Shown here in pieces: positions 8,704 through 17,979 of a stretch of 64,000 nucleotides of DNA; position 1 is the stretch's first letter; each line of letters opens with the position of its first letter. The stretch spans positions 3,224,001-3,288,000 of the forward strand of contig NZ_WFKL01000001.1 of assembly GCF_009208105.1 (NCBI RefSeq), given 5' to 3'. Made by a program: the position numbers and the translations under genes. This stretch comes from Rouxiella sp. S1S-2 (lineage in GTDB: Bacteria > Pseudomonadota > Gammaproteobacteria > Enterobacterales > Enterobacteriaceae). Under the pieces are notes generated by a model. It did not search any database, was not told where the DNA came from, and saw nothing but the letters and a program-made list of their open reading frames with translations.

Positions 8704-9861
8704 TTACTGAAGAGGCCCACCAAGAATAGTTTCACACATGCCGGCCAGAATACGCTCACCGGTTTCCTGTTTGAGGTCCCGATACCACTGTTCGGTGACT
8801 GCCATCTCTTTGCCGTGGGTGACATCGCAGCGCTTGCGGGCCTTTAGCACCAGGTCTTTAACGCGATCGGCGCGTTTTTCCTGATAGCGCAACAGCGCAT
8901 CTTCAATACCGAGCGAATTGGTTTGCAGCATGGTCGCCAGCACCACCGCGTCCTCCATTGCCGCGCAGCCACCCTGCCCAATGTCCGGGGTGGTGCTGTG
9001 AGCCGAGTCACCCAGCAGCGCAATGCGCCCCTTAACCAGTTTCTCAAAGGGTTCGATGTCGTGAATTTCAACCCGATTGGTGGTTTGCGGATTAATTTGA
9101 GCAATAAGTTTTTGTACCGGCTCCGCCCAGCCCGCGAAATAACCCTGCAAATCTTCGCACACCGTGCTGCGATCCTGCGCCAACCCTTTTGGCAGCGGCA
9201 CGTCAAAGAAGAAGTAGAATCGGTTGCCGCTCACCGGCATCAGCGAAACACGCTTGCCTTCCCCCACGAAAGTGGTCCACTGATCGGCCGGAGCAATGCT
9301 TTCGTCAATCTCGACCAGACCGTTCCAGTTAACATAACCTGCATAGCGACGCTCGGTAGCGTAGCCCAGCACGTGTTTACGGATCACAGAATGCGTGCCG
9401 TCGGCGGCAATCAGCAGGTCACCGGTGGCGGAAGTTCCGTCGTCAAACCACGCCGTTACGCCACTCGCTGATTCTTCAACGTGAGTCACACGCTTGCCAA
9501 ACTGCACGTCGTTGCGGCCATAGGCGTCGAGGAGCATCGCCTGCAACTCGGCGCGCGCCACCGGATACGGCTGTTCGCCTACGCATTGAATCAGCGGGTC
9601 CATGCTGAAACGCGTTAGGGTCTGGCCCTGCTGGTAATCATTGTAAGCCATGTAGCGCATCTGTCCGCCAAGCTGGCGCAGCGCATCTTTCATGCCGAGA
9701 TAATTCAGGCATTTCACGCCATTAGGCCAGATGGAAATCGCCGCGCCCACCGGTTTGATCTCTTTTACTGCCTCAAAGACCGCAGTTTCGATCCCAAAAC
9801 GTTTAAGCGCGATTGCCGCACACGTCCCACCAATTCCACCACCAATCACCACAGCTTTCAT
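8704..9861 (-). CDS. hpxO: FAD-dependent urate hydroxylase HpxO
   Basis: This enzyme uses FAD and NADH to oxidise urate to 5-hydroxyisourate in purine breakdown. The 385-aa sequence is close to Klebsiella HpxO over its length. The FAD motif GGGIGG lies at residues 7-12, the second FAD motif IAADGTHS at 151-158, and LLGDSAHSTTPDIGQGG from 282. The urate-site residues known for HpxO are at the expected positions: R204, Y216 and D293. No other hpx gene is in the window, so this is an isolated copy. Its upstream region carries two 10-bp palindromes (9942-9964) that may be an operator. Confidence 0.9.
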   Translation of the reverse strand: MKAVVIGGGIGGTCAAIALKRFGIETAVFEAVKEIKPVGAAISIWPNGVKCLNYLGMKDALRQLGGQMRYMAYNDYQQGQTLTRFSMDPLIQCVGEQPYPVARAELQAMLLDAYGRNDVQFGKRVTHVEESASGVTAWFDDGTSATGDLLIAADGTHSVIRKHVLGYATERRYAGYVNWNGLVEIDESIAPADQWTTFVGEGKRVSLMPVSGNRFYFFFDVPLPKGLAQDRSTVCEDLQGYFAGWAEPVQKLIAQINPQTTNRVEIHDIEPFEKLVKGRIALLGDSAHSTTPDIGQGGCAAMEDAVVLATMLQTNSLGIEDALLRYQEKRADRVKDLVLKARKRCDVTHGKEMAVTEQWYRDLKQETGERILAGMCETILGGPLQ

Positions 9862-9941
9862 TTGCTTCTCCTTAAGGTCTCTTTAGGAAAAAGCAATTTC
9901 TGTACCAGATTGATTACTGAAGGCAAAATCGCGCCAAGCCT

Positions 9942-9964
9942 TTGTATACAATCGTTGTATACAA
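9942..9964. promoter_or_regulatory. Twin TTGTATACAA palindromes upstream of hpxO
   Basis: Two identical, self-complementary 10-mers (TTGTATACAA at 9942-9951 and 9955-9964) are separated by TCG. The 13-bp repeat unit lies 81-103 bases upstream of the hpxO ATG. The sequence is typical of GntR-family operators; the regulator is not encoded nearby. Confidence 0.55.
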
Positions 9965-10052
9965 GGCCAATTGAAACAATCGTTACAGCACGAAAAAATA
10001 CGCACCATAAAAAAGCACATTTCTAAAGCAACGAACCAAAGCGGTGCGTGCT

Positions 10053-10637
10053 TTAGGCCTTCAACCCCGCGGCCAGCAGGCGAAAAGCATCAATCGCTTT
10101 TTCTAAAATGGCATGAGGGTCATCCGCTGCCGCAATCCACAGGGCAGCATTAAGCGCAGCGCCGTTGAGCAAGCGCGCCGCTGCCTCGGGATCGACAGGT
10201 TTCAAGGTTCCCTCATCAATCAACGTTTGGATGGTGATTGCCGCCCTGCGCAAACAGGCATTCTGATTCGGCCAGTTCGAGGGGTCTCCCAGCACCGCCG
10301 CGCCGTCTAGCAGCATAACGCGCTGGATTTCAGGTTCCAGCGCCATCTCGATATAGGTGATGTTTTCGGCCAAAAATCCCGACCACGCATCGTCTGCCTG
10401 TGCCTGAATTTTGTGCAGACGCGCCAGCATCTCAAGATCCATCTGGTCGATAACCGCCTGCAGCAGGCCCTTTTTATCACCAAAGTTGTGGTAAAGCGCG
10501 CCGCGCGTCAGGCCCACTTCTGCCGTTAATTCATCCATCGAGGCTGCCGCATAGCCCTTTTCTGCAAAGGCTTTACGCGCGGCCTGAATGAGTTTAGCGC
10601 GAGTTTCCTCGACTTTCTGCTCACGTTTTTTTGCCAC
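10053..10637 (-). CDS. TetR-family transcriptional regulator
   Basis: A 194-aa TetR repressor. The helix-turn-helix spans about residues 13-58, with AFAEKGYAAASMDELTAEVGLTRGALYHNFGDKKGL, followed by an all-helical ligand domain. It is divergent from the RidA-family gene at 10794, and the shared 156-base promoter region contains three copies of a 17-bp palindrome, which supports autorepression and control of the RidA gene. The inducer is unknown. Confidence 0.9.
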   Translation of the reverse strand: MAKKREQKVEETRAKLIQAARKAFAEKGYAAASMDELTAEVGLTRGALYHNFGDKKGLLQAVIDQMDLEMLARLHKIQAQADDAWSGFLAENITYIEMALEPEIQRVMLLDGAAVLGDPSNWPNQNACLRRAAITIQTLIDEGTLKPVDPEAAARLLNGAALNAALWIAAADDPHAILEKAIDAFRLLAAGLKA

Positions 10638-10656
10638 TTTTCACTCTCCCGCAATA

Positions 10657-10724
10657 ATATACGCCACGTATGTTATTTGACATACGCCACGTATGTAGGA
10701 TATTAATACATACGCAGCGTATGT
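10657..10724. promoter_or_regulatory. Three tandem operator-like palindromes between tetR-type and ridA-type genes
   Basis: The 17-mer ACATACGCCACGTATGT (7-bp arms, 3-bp spacer) occurs at 10680-10696. A second copy at 10708-10724 differs only in the spacer (CAG). A third at 10657-10673 has one arm mismatch. Start-to-start distances are 23 and 28 bp. Their position between divergent genes fits binding by the TetR protein at 10053-10637. Confidence 0.7.
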
Positions 10725-10793
10725 TAACACCGATTTCCCCCCTTGTCAGATGTCTAGCTGAAACCTAAAACGTGTTCTAACAGGAGCTAATCC

Positions 10794-11192
10794 ATGAGTA
10801 AACGTGAAGCCATCTTCCCCGCCGGTCGCCAGGCACTGTATGAAATTAATAAGTATTCGGCGGCTATTCGCTCAGGCGATTTATTGTTTGTATCGGGACA
10901 GGTCGGCAGTAGAGAGGACGGCTCGCCCGACCCCGTTTTCGAGAAACAGGTCCAGCTCGCCTTTGAGAATCTTGTGGCAGTACTGGCCGCAGCCGGATGC
11001 ACAATCGACGACGTCATTGACGTCACGAGTTTCCACACCGACCCCGCCAACCAGTGGGAAACGCTCAACGCGGTCAGACTCAAGGCCTTTGGAGAACCGC
11101 CTTATCCGAACTGGACCGCCGTCGGCGTAAACTGGTTGGCCGGTTTTGACTTCGAAATCAAAGTCATCGCGAGGATCCCACCGGCGTCTTAA
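10794..11192 (+). CDS. RidA (YjgF/YER057c/UK114) family protein
   Basis: A 132-aa cytosolic protein of the RidA family, whose members hydrolyse reactive enamines or imines or act as related deaminases. SGDLLFVSGQVGS and the C-terminal FEIKVIARIP, with the conserved arginine, are visible. It belongs to a more distant subgroup than classical RidA, so the reaction is uncertain. An AGGAG ribosome site precedes the ATG. It is probably repressed by the divergent TetR protein. Its stop overlaps the convergent LysR stop by four bases. Confidence 0.85.
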   Translation: MSKREAIFPAGRQALYEINKYSAAIRSGDLLFVSGQVGSREDGSPDPVFEKQVQLAFENLVAVLAAAGCTIDDVIDVTSFHTDPANQWETLNAVRLKAFGEPPYPNWTAVGVNWLAGFDFEIKVIARIPPAS

Positions 11193-12097
11193 GACTGTGC
11201 CGCAACAAGCTGCTGCACAAACTCAATGAAGGCGCGCACCTTGGCAGGCGGTAAATGTCGCGACGGGTACAGTGCGTAAAGAGTGAATTTCTCACCCGTC
11301 CAGGTGGGCAGCAGCTCGACCAGCAGGCCTTGGGCAATTAAATCACGCACCCCTTCGGCTTTCATTCGCGCTATACCCGCGCCCGCCAGACAGGCAGTCA
11401 ATAAAGTTTCAGACTCGTTAACCAGCAGTCGGCTGGTAATTTTGGCCGGCGCTGTTTTTCCCTCTTGAGTGTACTCCCACTCCAACGGCAGCCCTGTCAT
11501 TGAACTTCGCATCTGAATGCATGAATGGCTGGCCAAATCGGCCGGCGTTTGCGGCACCCCGTGTTTTTTTAGATATTTTGGCGAGGCGACGGTCACCGTT
11601 TTAGTCTCGAGCAGCCTGCGGGCAATAAGCGATGATGAAGGTGGTTGGCCAAAACGTACGGCAATATCGAATCCTTCTCCCACGATGTCGCCCAGCTGAT
11701 CAAGCACCATAACGTCAAGCGACAGCCCCGGATATTTATCCAGAAATTCACTGAGGTGCGGCGCGAGTATTCTGCGCGAAAAATAAGCATCGACGTTAAC
11801 GCGAAGCCGTCCGTGAACGGCGGTAGAAGCCCCCGACGCCAAGCTGACGGCGTCGCCGATTCCCGCCAAAAGCGGGCTAATTTCCTCGTACAGCCGTCGC
11901 CCCTCATCGGTGAGTGTGACTGCTCGCGTAGTACGGTCGAACAACCGTATACCGATGCTAGCTTCGAGTCGGCTCACTGAGCGGCTAACGCCAGACGGTG
12001 AGAGGCTAAGCGCCTGAGCGGCACGCGCAAAGCTGCCGCTGTGCACAATAGCGGCTAATACGTTGATGTTGGCAAGCAGTCTTCCGTCGAAACTCAT
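11189..12097 (-). CDS. LysR-family transcriptional regulator
   Basis: A 302-aa LysR regulator. The N-terminal DNA-binding domain includes SGSFARAAQALSLSPSGVSRSVSRLEASIG, and the effector domain includes DIAVRFGQPPSSSLIARRL and the GAGIARM stretch. It belongs to the large AaeR/DmlR-like group common in enterobacteria. It is divergent from the NmrA-like gene at 12232 and is the obvious candidate to control it. The 3' end overlaps the RidA-type gene convergently. Confidence 0.88.
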   Translation of the reverse strand: MSFDGRLLANINVLAAIVHSGSFARAAQALSLSPSGVSRSVSRLEASIGIRLFDRTTRAVTLTDEGRRLYEEISPLLAGIGDAVSLASGASTAVHGRLRVNVDAYFSRRILAPHLSEFLDKYPGLSLDVMVLDQLGDIVGEGFDIAVRFGQPPSSSLIARRLLETKTVTVASPKYLKKHGVPQTPADLASHSCIQMRSSMTGLPLEWEYTQEGKTAPAKITSRLLVNESETLLTACLAGAGIARMKAEGVRDLIAQGLLVELLPTWTGEKFTLYALYPSRHLPPAKVRAFIEFVQQLVAAQS

Positions 12098-12231
12098 CGT
12101 TCACTCGTGCTTAAAAGTCACTAAAGTTATGCATCAGTGTGCATTCTGTCAACTTAAAACACACCCTATACTCCTTTCCACAGGTGCACTGGCATCCCTT
12201 TCGTCATTCACACCATTTAAGGAACCACAGA

Positions 12232-13089
12232 ATGTACGTCATTACAGGTATTACCGGAAAAGTCGGCGGCGCGGTAGCACGCAATTTACTTAACCGTGGT
12301 CAGGCGGTGCGCGCGGTTATACGTGACCCGCGTAAGGCAGACGAATGGCAGGCGCTGGGATGCGACATTGCCGTCGCGGATATGTACGACACCGCCGCGC
12401 TCAGTAAGGCCTTTAAGGGGGCAGAAGCGGTGTTTATTCTTCCGCCGTCAGATTTCGATCCCGAGCCGGGTTTTCCCGAAGCAAGAAAAGTGATCGCCGC
12501 CGTATTCTGTGCGCTTGAATCTGCCAGGCCGCAAAAGGTGGTGTGTCTTTCAACTATTGGCGCGCAGGCGACGCAGACCAATTTACTGACCCAACGCACG
12601 CTAATGGAAGAGTCCTTAAACCAGCTAGACCTGCCTGTCACCTTCCTGCGTCCGGGCTGGTTTATGGAAAACTCGGCGCTCGATATTGAAAACGCGCGTC
12701 ATAACGGCGTTATCGACAGTTATTTGCAGCCGCTCGACAAGCCGGTGCCGATGGTAGCAACCGCCGACGTGGGGCGTGTGTCCGCCGAGTTAATGCAACA
12801 AACCTGGACGGGGAAACGTATCATCGAGCTTGAAGGTCCGGTGCGTATTTCACCTAATGACCTGGCCCACGCCTTTGAGGACGTTTTAGGGCATGAGGTT
12901 GCCGCCTCTGCGGTGCCACGCGAAACGTGGGAAGCGCTATTTCGCGCACAGGGCGCCAACCATCCCCTGCCGCGCATCCAGATGATCGACGGTTTCAATG
13001 AGGAGTGGATCTGCTTTGAGGGGGATATTGCGAACCGGGTGATTGGCGAGGTTGAGCTGACCACCGTGTTGCGCGGCATGCTGGGCTAA
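12232..13089 (+). CDS. NmrA/NAD(P)-binding atypical SDR protein
   Basis: A 285-aa Rossmann-fold protein of the NmrA-like atypical short-chain dehydrogenase group. MYVITGITGKVGGAVARNLL holds the GxxGxxG nucleotide motif (G6, G9, G12), and VRAVIRDPRKADEW fits an NADP-preferring loop. Relatives act as quinone-responsive redox sensors or oxidoreductases; which applies here is open. The start at 12232 follows AAGGAACC; longer in-frame starts lack a ribosome site. Divergent from LysR, with a terminator shared with malQ downstream. Confidence 0.82.
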   Translation: MYVITGITGKVGGAVARNLLNRGQAVRAVIRDPRKADEWQALGCDIAVADMYDTAALSKAFKGAEAVFILPPSDFDPEPGFPEARKVIAAVFCALESARPQKVVCLSTIGAQATQTNLLTQRTLMEESLNQLDLPVTFLRPGWFMENSALDIENARHNGVIDSYLQPLDKPVPMVATADVGRVSAELMQQTWTGKRIIELEGPVRISPNDLAHAFEDVLGHEVAASAVPRETWEALFRAQGANHPLPRIQMIDGFNEEWICFEGDIANRVIGEVELTTVLRGMLG

Positions 13090-13122
13090 CGTCTGGCTAA
13101 AACGAAGTAGGCCTAAAGCTTA

Positions 13123-13157
13123 AAAAAATCCGGAGCCATTACTGACTCCGGATTTTT
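13123..13157. terminator. Bidirectional terminator between NmrA-like gene and malQ
   Basis: AAAAATCCGGAG pairs with CTCCGGATTTTT around a 10-base loop. Runs of A before and T after the stem let it work for the plus-strand gene and for malQ on the minus strand. Confidence 0.88.
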
Positions 13158-13172
13158 GTTTTCACACCAGTT

Positions 13173-15260
13173 TCAGTTTACTGATACCTTGCGGCGGCGT
13201 TTATCGAGATCTTTAATAAGCTTGTTGACCTGATCATCGGCAAACATTTCTTCAAGGCTGTGCGAAAGTTTGCGCCGCCAGTTGGGGTATTCGTCGCTGG
13301 TGCCAGGCACATTAACCGGCACCGACATGTCGAGCCAGTCTTCGGGCTGTAGCCCCAGCAGCGCGCAGGCACTGTCGGCTACGTAGCGCTGCAAACCGCG
13401 GTTGAGCACCGGCGTCATTTCCATCATCTCAGCCTGATGCCCGGTTCTTTTCGCAATGCAGTCGTAATAGTGAAGACCATCGAGCAACCCCTGCCGCGCA
13501 CGGGCGCGATCGGCATAAAGTCCCTGCAACACTTCTTCATCACGATAAAGTCCGAGCGTTTTGCCCAGCGCCAGGTCGTCGCCCTGCCAGTAGCCGCGCA
13601 GCGTGGGCAGGTCGTGGGTGGTAATGGTTGCCATCGCCTGAACCGGATACGACTGCGGCGCGCGGAAATTACTCTCTTCATCACGCTCAAAATAGAGCAC
13701 TTTATACGAGTAAACGCCGGACTCGCGCAGCTTGCTGACAATTTCTACCGGCACGGTGCCAAGATCTTCACCTATCACCATACAGCGGTGGCGCTGGCTT
13801 TCGAGTGATAAAATGGCCAGCAAATCGTCAACTGGGTAATGTACGTAGGCGCCTTTATCCGCCGTTTCTCCCGCTGGGATCCACCAAAGTCTTAGCAGAG
13901 TCATGACGTGATCGATGCGCAATGCACCACTGTGCGTCATGTTGGCGCGCAACAGGTCGATAAACGGTTGATAGCCGCGTTTAACCATCACGTGTGGGTC
14001 CATCGGGCGTAAATCCCAGTTTTGCCCTAAAGGCCCGAGAATATCAGGTGGCGCGCCCACGGCGGCTTTCAGACAATACAGCTCGCCGTCGCTCCAAGTT
14101 TCCGCCCCGCCTTCGACCACGCCAACCGCCAGGTCGCGATACAGCCCTATCGACATGCTCTGCTGCTGGCTGAGCTTATAGGCTTTGGCAAGCTGTGTTT
14201 CTGCCAACCACTGCAACCATAAATAAAACTCAACGTCTTGGGCGTGCTGCTCGCAAAATGCTCTGACCGCCGGACCGCGTGCATCATGATACTGCTCCGG
14301 CCAGCGGTTCCAACCCAGCGCGACGTGATTCTCCTGCGCCAAATGCTGATACAGGGCGTCAAACGCCGCCTGTAAATACAGACTTTCCCCGCCGTTTTTG
14401 ACGAAATGAGCCAGTGATTTCACCAGCGGGTCGTGCGCTTTACGCCCAAGGAACTGCGCATAGGCCAGCCGCAGCCCCGTAAGTTTTAACGCCATCACCT
14501 GCTCGTAGTCGACCCAGTCACTGGCGCGCACGTCCCGCAATTGCTGCTGAGTTTGTGGCAAATTCCACCACTGTTGCGCCTGTTCACTGCGCGTAAAATC
14601 GTCGAGTGCGCCGACATCAATATAAATAACGTTTAACCAGCTGCGTGACGACGGGCTGTAAGGACTGGCGGCTACCGGATTTGCCGGATACAGCGCGTGG
14701 ATCGGATTAAGGCCAACAAATGCCCCTCCACGTTCGGCGACGTTTTTTAGCATCACACTGAGGTCGCCGAAATCGCCAATGCCCCAGTTGTTGGCCGAGC
14801 GCAGGGTGTAAAGCTGCACACAGGCGCCCCACAACTTTTTGCCCGACAGCAAGGCATCGGACTCATAGCAGCGTTTTGGCGCCACGATAACTCGGCAATC
14901 CCAATGCTGCTCGCCCTGTGTCAGGGTGAGTTTATGATAACCCTCAGGGATTTTTGCCGGCAGCGCCAAGGTCATTTTTCCGCTTACGCGACCCTGCTGA
15001 GTCGCGCCCGTTTCAAGCTGTAGCTTCCAGCCGTATTCGCCATCACCGGCTACCGGCAGCGCCAAGCGATTGCCGGTCACAAAAACTTTAACCACAGGCA
15101 CCGGCGTTACTTGCGCACTGCTGCCGGGCTCCCAGCCCATCGCCGCCAGCAGATCACGCTTGGTTTCGGCAGCTATCGCCTGCTGTTTGCCGTGGGCATT
15201 GATGAACCCCGAGGAAATACCGGCCTCTCTGGCAGCCTGTTCCAGTGCTTTGTTCTCCAT
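13173..15260 (-). CDS. malQ: 4-alpha-glucanotransferase (amylomaltase) MalQ
   Basis: A cytosolic glycoside hydrolase family 77 enzyme that transfers maltosyl and longer units between maltodextrins, releasing glucose and longer chains for MalP. The 695-aa length matches E. coli MalQ. Family stretches include NNWGIGDFGDL, the AASPYSPSSR loop, ALRIDHVMTL (catalytic aspartate region), GEDLGTVP (acid/base glutamate) and TTHDLPTLRGYW. It follows malP by nine bases, so the two are one operon, activated by MalT from the region near 17740. Confidence 0.95.
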   Translation of the reverse strand: MENKALEQAAREAGISSGFINAHGKQQAIAAETKRDLLAAMGWEPGSSAQVTPVPVVKVFVTGNRLALPVAGDGEYGWKLQLETGATQQGRVSGKMTLALPAKIPEGYHKLTLTQGEQHWDCRVIVAPKRCYESDALLSGKKLWGACVQLYTLRSANNWGIGDFGDLSVMLKNVAERGGAFVGLNPIHALYPANPVAASPYSPSSRSWLNVIYIDVGALDDFTRSEQAQQWWNLPQTQQQLRDVRASDWVDYEQVMALKLTGLRLAYAQFLGRKAHDPLVKSLAHFVKNGGESLYLQAAFDALYQHLAQENHVALGWNRWPEQYHDARGPAVRAFCEQHAQDVEFYLWLQWLAETQLAKAYKLSQQQSMSIGLYRDLAVGVVEGGAETWSDGELYCLKAAVGAPPDILGPLGQNWDLRPMDPHVMVKRGYQPFIDLLRANMTHSGALRIDHVMTLLRLWWIPAGETADKGAYVHYPVDDLLAILSLESQRHRCMVIGEDLGTVPVEIVSKLRESGVYSYKVLYFERDEESNFRAPQSYPVQAMATITTHDLPTLRGYWQGDDLALGKTLGLYRDEEVLQGLYADRARARQGLLDGLHYYDCIAKRTGHQAEMMEMTPVLNRGLQRYVADSACALLGLQPEDWLDMSVPVNVPGTSDEYPNWRRKLSHSLEEMFADDQVNKLIKDLDKRRRKVSVN

Positions 15261-15269
15261 TGCATCTCC

Positions 15270-17672
15270 TTATCGCTTTGCCTGCCAAATCCGTTGTTGA
15301 TAATCACGAATAGAACGGTCGGCGCTAAACATGCCGACGCGCGCGGTATTAAGAATGGTCGTGCGCGTCCACTGATCCTGATTGCGGTATAACGCATCGA
15401 CTTTTTTCTGCGCCGCGCAGTAGTCGGCGAAGTCCGCCAACACCAGATAAGGGTCACCGCCGCCCAGCAGACTGTCGAGCATCAGGCTAAATGCCTGCTT
15501 ATCGCCGTTGCTGAAGGTGCCGTCTTCCAGCTCGCCAAGAATGGCATCAAGATGGGCATCTTTTTTACGCAGCGCAAGCGGGTTGTAGCCTTTCGCCAAC
15601 AGCGCTTTCACCTGATCGACCGTATTACCGAAGATAAAAATGTTCTCTTCACCGACCTGCTCTGCAATCTCGACGTTGGCACCGTCGAGCGTACCGACGG
15701 TCAGTGCTCCGTTCAGTGCCAGCTTCATATTGCCGGTACCGGAGGCCTCTTTACCGGCGGTAGAGATCTGCTCTGACACGTCGGCGGCCGGGATCATCAG
15801 CTCAGCTACCGAAACCCGATAATCGGGGATGAACACCACTTTCAGTCTGTCGGCCACCTGCGGATCATTGTTAATCTTTTCCGCCACCTTGTTGATAGCA
15901 AAGATGATATTTTTGGCGAGGTAATAACCTGGTGCCGCTTTGGCCCCAAACAGGAACACGCGGGGCACGATATCCAGCTGCGGGTTATCGCGCAGTTGGC
16001 GATAGAGCGACAAAATGTGCAGCAGGTTCAAATGCTGGCGTTTATATTCGTGCAGGCGCTTAATCTGCACGTCAAAAATAGCCTCCGGATTGAGCGTAAT
16101 GCCCATTGTGCGGTGAACGTACTCGGCCAGGCGGATTTTGTTCTCACGCTTAATGAGCTGGTATTGCCGGCAAAAATCGGCGTTATCAACCTGACTTTCG
16201 AGGTCCTTCAGCGCGTCGAGGTCATTGACCCATTCGGTTTTCAGCGTGGTGTCAATCAGCGTCGACAGTGCGCGATTGCACTGCTTGAGCCAGCGACGTG
16301 GCGTAATGCCGTTGGTCACATTGTGAAATTTATTGGGCCACAGCTGATGGTATTCCGGGAACAGGTCTTTCACCACCAGCTCAGAGTGCAGCGCCGCAAC
16401 GCCGTTTACCGCAAAGCCGCTGACCACGCACAGGTTAGCCATTCTTACCTGTTTATTCTGATGTACGGAGAGCTTTTCCCACACCGCTTTGTTACCTGGC
16501 CACTGTTTTTCAACCACTTTTTTGAAACGGGCATTAATCGCCTTGATCAATGAAAAATGGCGAGGCAGTAGGCTTTTAACCAGTTTTTCGTCCCAACATT
16601 CCAGCGCTTCGGGCATCAACGTATGGTTGGTATAGGCAAAGGTCCGACTGGTGATGGCCCAGGCGGCGTCCCATTCCAACTGGTACTCGTCGAGCAAAAT
16701 GCGCAACAGCTCGGGGATCGCAATGGTCGGATGGGTGTCGTTAAGCTGAATCACCTCAAACTCAGGCAAATCCTCAATTTTGCGACCCAGAAAATGATGG
16801 CGGCGTAAAATATCGGCCACCGAGCAGGCACATTGGAAATACTGCTGCATCAAGCGAAGTCGTTTTCCCGCCTGATGATTATCATTCGGATACAGCACTT
16901 TGGTTAACTTGGCGGCGTCGATACCTTTCTGCTCGGCCTTGAGAAATTCACCGTCGTTAAACAGCGTCAGGTCAAACGGATGAACGTCGGTCGCCTCCCA
17001 AAGACGCAGTGGCTGAGTCACGCCGTTTCTATAACCCACCACCGGCAGGTCGCAAGCCTCACCGCGCAGGCTAAATGCCGGACGCCAGTGCTCTTTTCCG
17101 TCCTCATTTTTGACCAGCGATCCCCCAAAAGCAACGTCAACCGACAGTGAACTGTTGCGGCTAAACCACGGATAATTTTCGCGATGCCAGTTGTCCGGCG
17201 CCTCCTGCTGCTGGCCATCATCAAACGACTGACGAAACAGGCCGTACTGATAATTCAGGCCATAACCGATCGCCGGTTGGCCCACCGTCGCCATCGAATC
17301 CAGAAAACAGGCCGCTAAACGTCCGAGTCCCCCGTTGCCCAGCGCCGGATCGGTTTCCTGCTCCAAGATATCGGCCAAGGCTACGCCCTGCTGTTTGAGA
17401 GACTCGCTCACCGTGTCGTACCAGCCGAGATTAAGCAGATTGTTGGCGGTCAGTCGGCCAATCAAAAACTCCATCGAGATATAGTTTACGTGGCGCTGCG
17501 GCTGATTCTCCGCCTTGGGCAAGGGTTGTGCGCGAAGCTGTTCTGCAAGCGCCGCGCTGGTAGCAAGCCACCACTGGTGTGACGTCATATCCTGCGACTG
17601 CTGTAAACCAAATCCCTGCCACTGGCGTTTTAATGCGGCCTCAAACTGCGCTTTATCTAAAGTCACTTGCAT
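15270..17672 (-). CDS. malP: Maltodextrin phosphorylase MalP
   Basis: A cytosolic PLP enzyme that phosphorolyses maltodextrins to glucose-1-phosphate. At 800 aa it matches the family. The PLP-lysine motif [20 protein letters not shown], the glucose-site [16 protein letters not shown] and the HEYKRQHLN stretch are all present. The start is ATG 17672, with AGAGGG upstream; a GTG one codon earlier is less likely. It is the first gene of malPQ, divergent from malT. Confidence 0.96.
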   Translation of the reverse strand: MQVTLDKAQFEAALKRQWQGFGLQQSQDMTSHQWWLATSAALAEQLRAQPLPKAENQPQRHVNYISMEFLIGRLTANNLLNLGWYDTVSESLKQQGVALADILEQETDPALGNGGLGRLAACFLDSMATVGQPAIGYGLNYQYGLFRQSFDDGQQQEAPDNWHRENYPWFSRNSSLSVDVAFGGSLVKNEDGKEHWRPAFSLRGEACDLPVVGYRNGVTQPLRLWEATDVHPFDLTLFNDGEFLKAEQKGIDAAKLTKVLYPNDNHQAGKRLRLMQQYFQCACSVADILRRHHFLGRKIEDLPEFEVIQLNDTHPTIAIPELLRILLDEYQLEWDAAWAITSRTFAYTNHTLMPEALECWDEKLVKSLLPRHFSLIKAINARFKKVVEKQWPGNKAVWEKLSVHQNKQVRMANLCVVSGFAVNGVAALHSELVVKDLFPEYHQLWPNKFHNVTNGITPRRWLKQCNRALSTLIDTTLKTEWVNDLDALKDLESQVDNADFCRQYQLIKRENKIRLAEYVHRTMGITLNPEAIFDVQIKRLHEYKRQHLNLLHILSLYRQLRDNPQLDIVPRVFLFGAKAAPGYYLAKNIIFAINKVAEKINNDPQVADRLKVVFIPDYRVSVAELMIPAADVSEQISTAGKEASGTGNMKLALNGALTVGTLDGANVEIAEQVGEENIFIFGNTVDQVKALLAKGYNPLALRKKDAHLDAILGELEDGTFSNGDKQAFSLMLDSLLGGGDPYLVLADFADYCAAQKKVDALYRNQDQWTRTTILNTARVGMFSADRSIRDYQQRIWQAKR

Positions 17673-17742
17673 CACTTGCCCTCTTTATTCGGAAACCTTT
17701 AAAGAAATTTTCACTATGCTGCGGGTTCTTCGCCGGTGGAGC

Positions 17743-17774
17743 ATCATCCCATCGGGGATTAGTCAGGGATGAGA
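17743..17774. promoter_or_regulatory. MalT-box-like sites upstream of malP
   Basis: Three matches to the GGGGATGAG-type MalT box cluster here: GGGATGAT on the minus strand (17743-17750), GGGGATTAG (17754-17762) and GGGATGAGA (17766-17774) on the plus strand. They lie 71-102 bases upstream of the malP ATG. The known biology of MalT, which binds cooperatively to grouped boxes, supports the call. Confidence 0.6.
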
Positions 17775-17837
17775 CACGGGGCTTAGCGGGTTGAAATTTA
17801 GGGTCAGAAAAATTTCGGAAACTACGTGGCTTAAAAG

Positions 17838-17853
17838 TGTGATGCAGAGCAAC
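17838..17853. promoter_or_regulatory. CRP-like site upstream of malT
   Basis: TGTGA-N6-GCAAC at 17838-17853 resembles the CRP site known at E. coli malT, which has the same imperfect right half. It is 127-142 bases before the malT ATG. The 304-base malP-malT gap holds this site, the MalT boxes and otherwise AT-rich promoter DNA. Confidence 0.5.
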
Positions 17854-17979
17854 TTAACAACATGAAATAAGGTAATAATGTTGCAATAAATATTTCAAAA
17901 GCGGAGTTTAGAAACATTAATTACGCGCTATGAAATAATTCCTTACGCCCCTCCCAGATTTTTATCAAAGGATTGAAAA

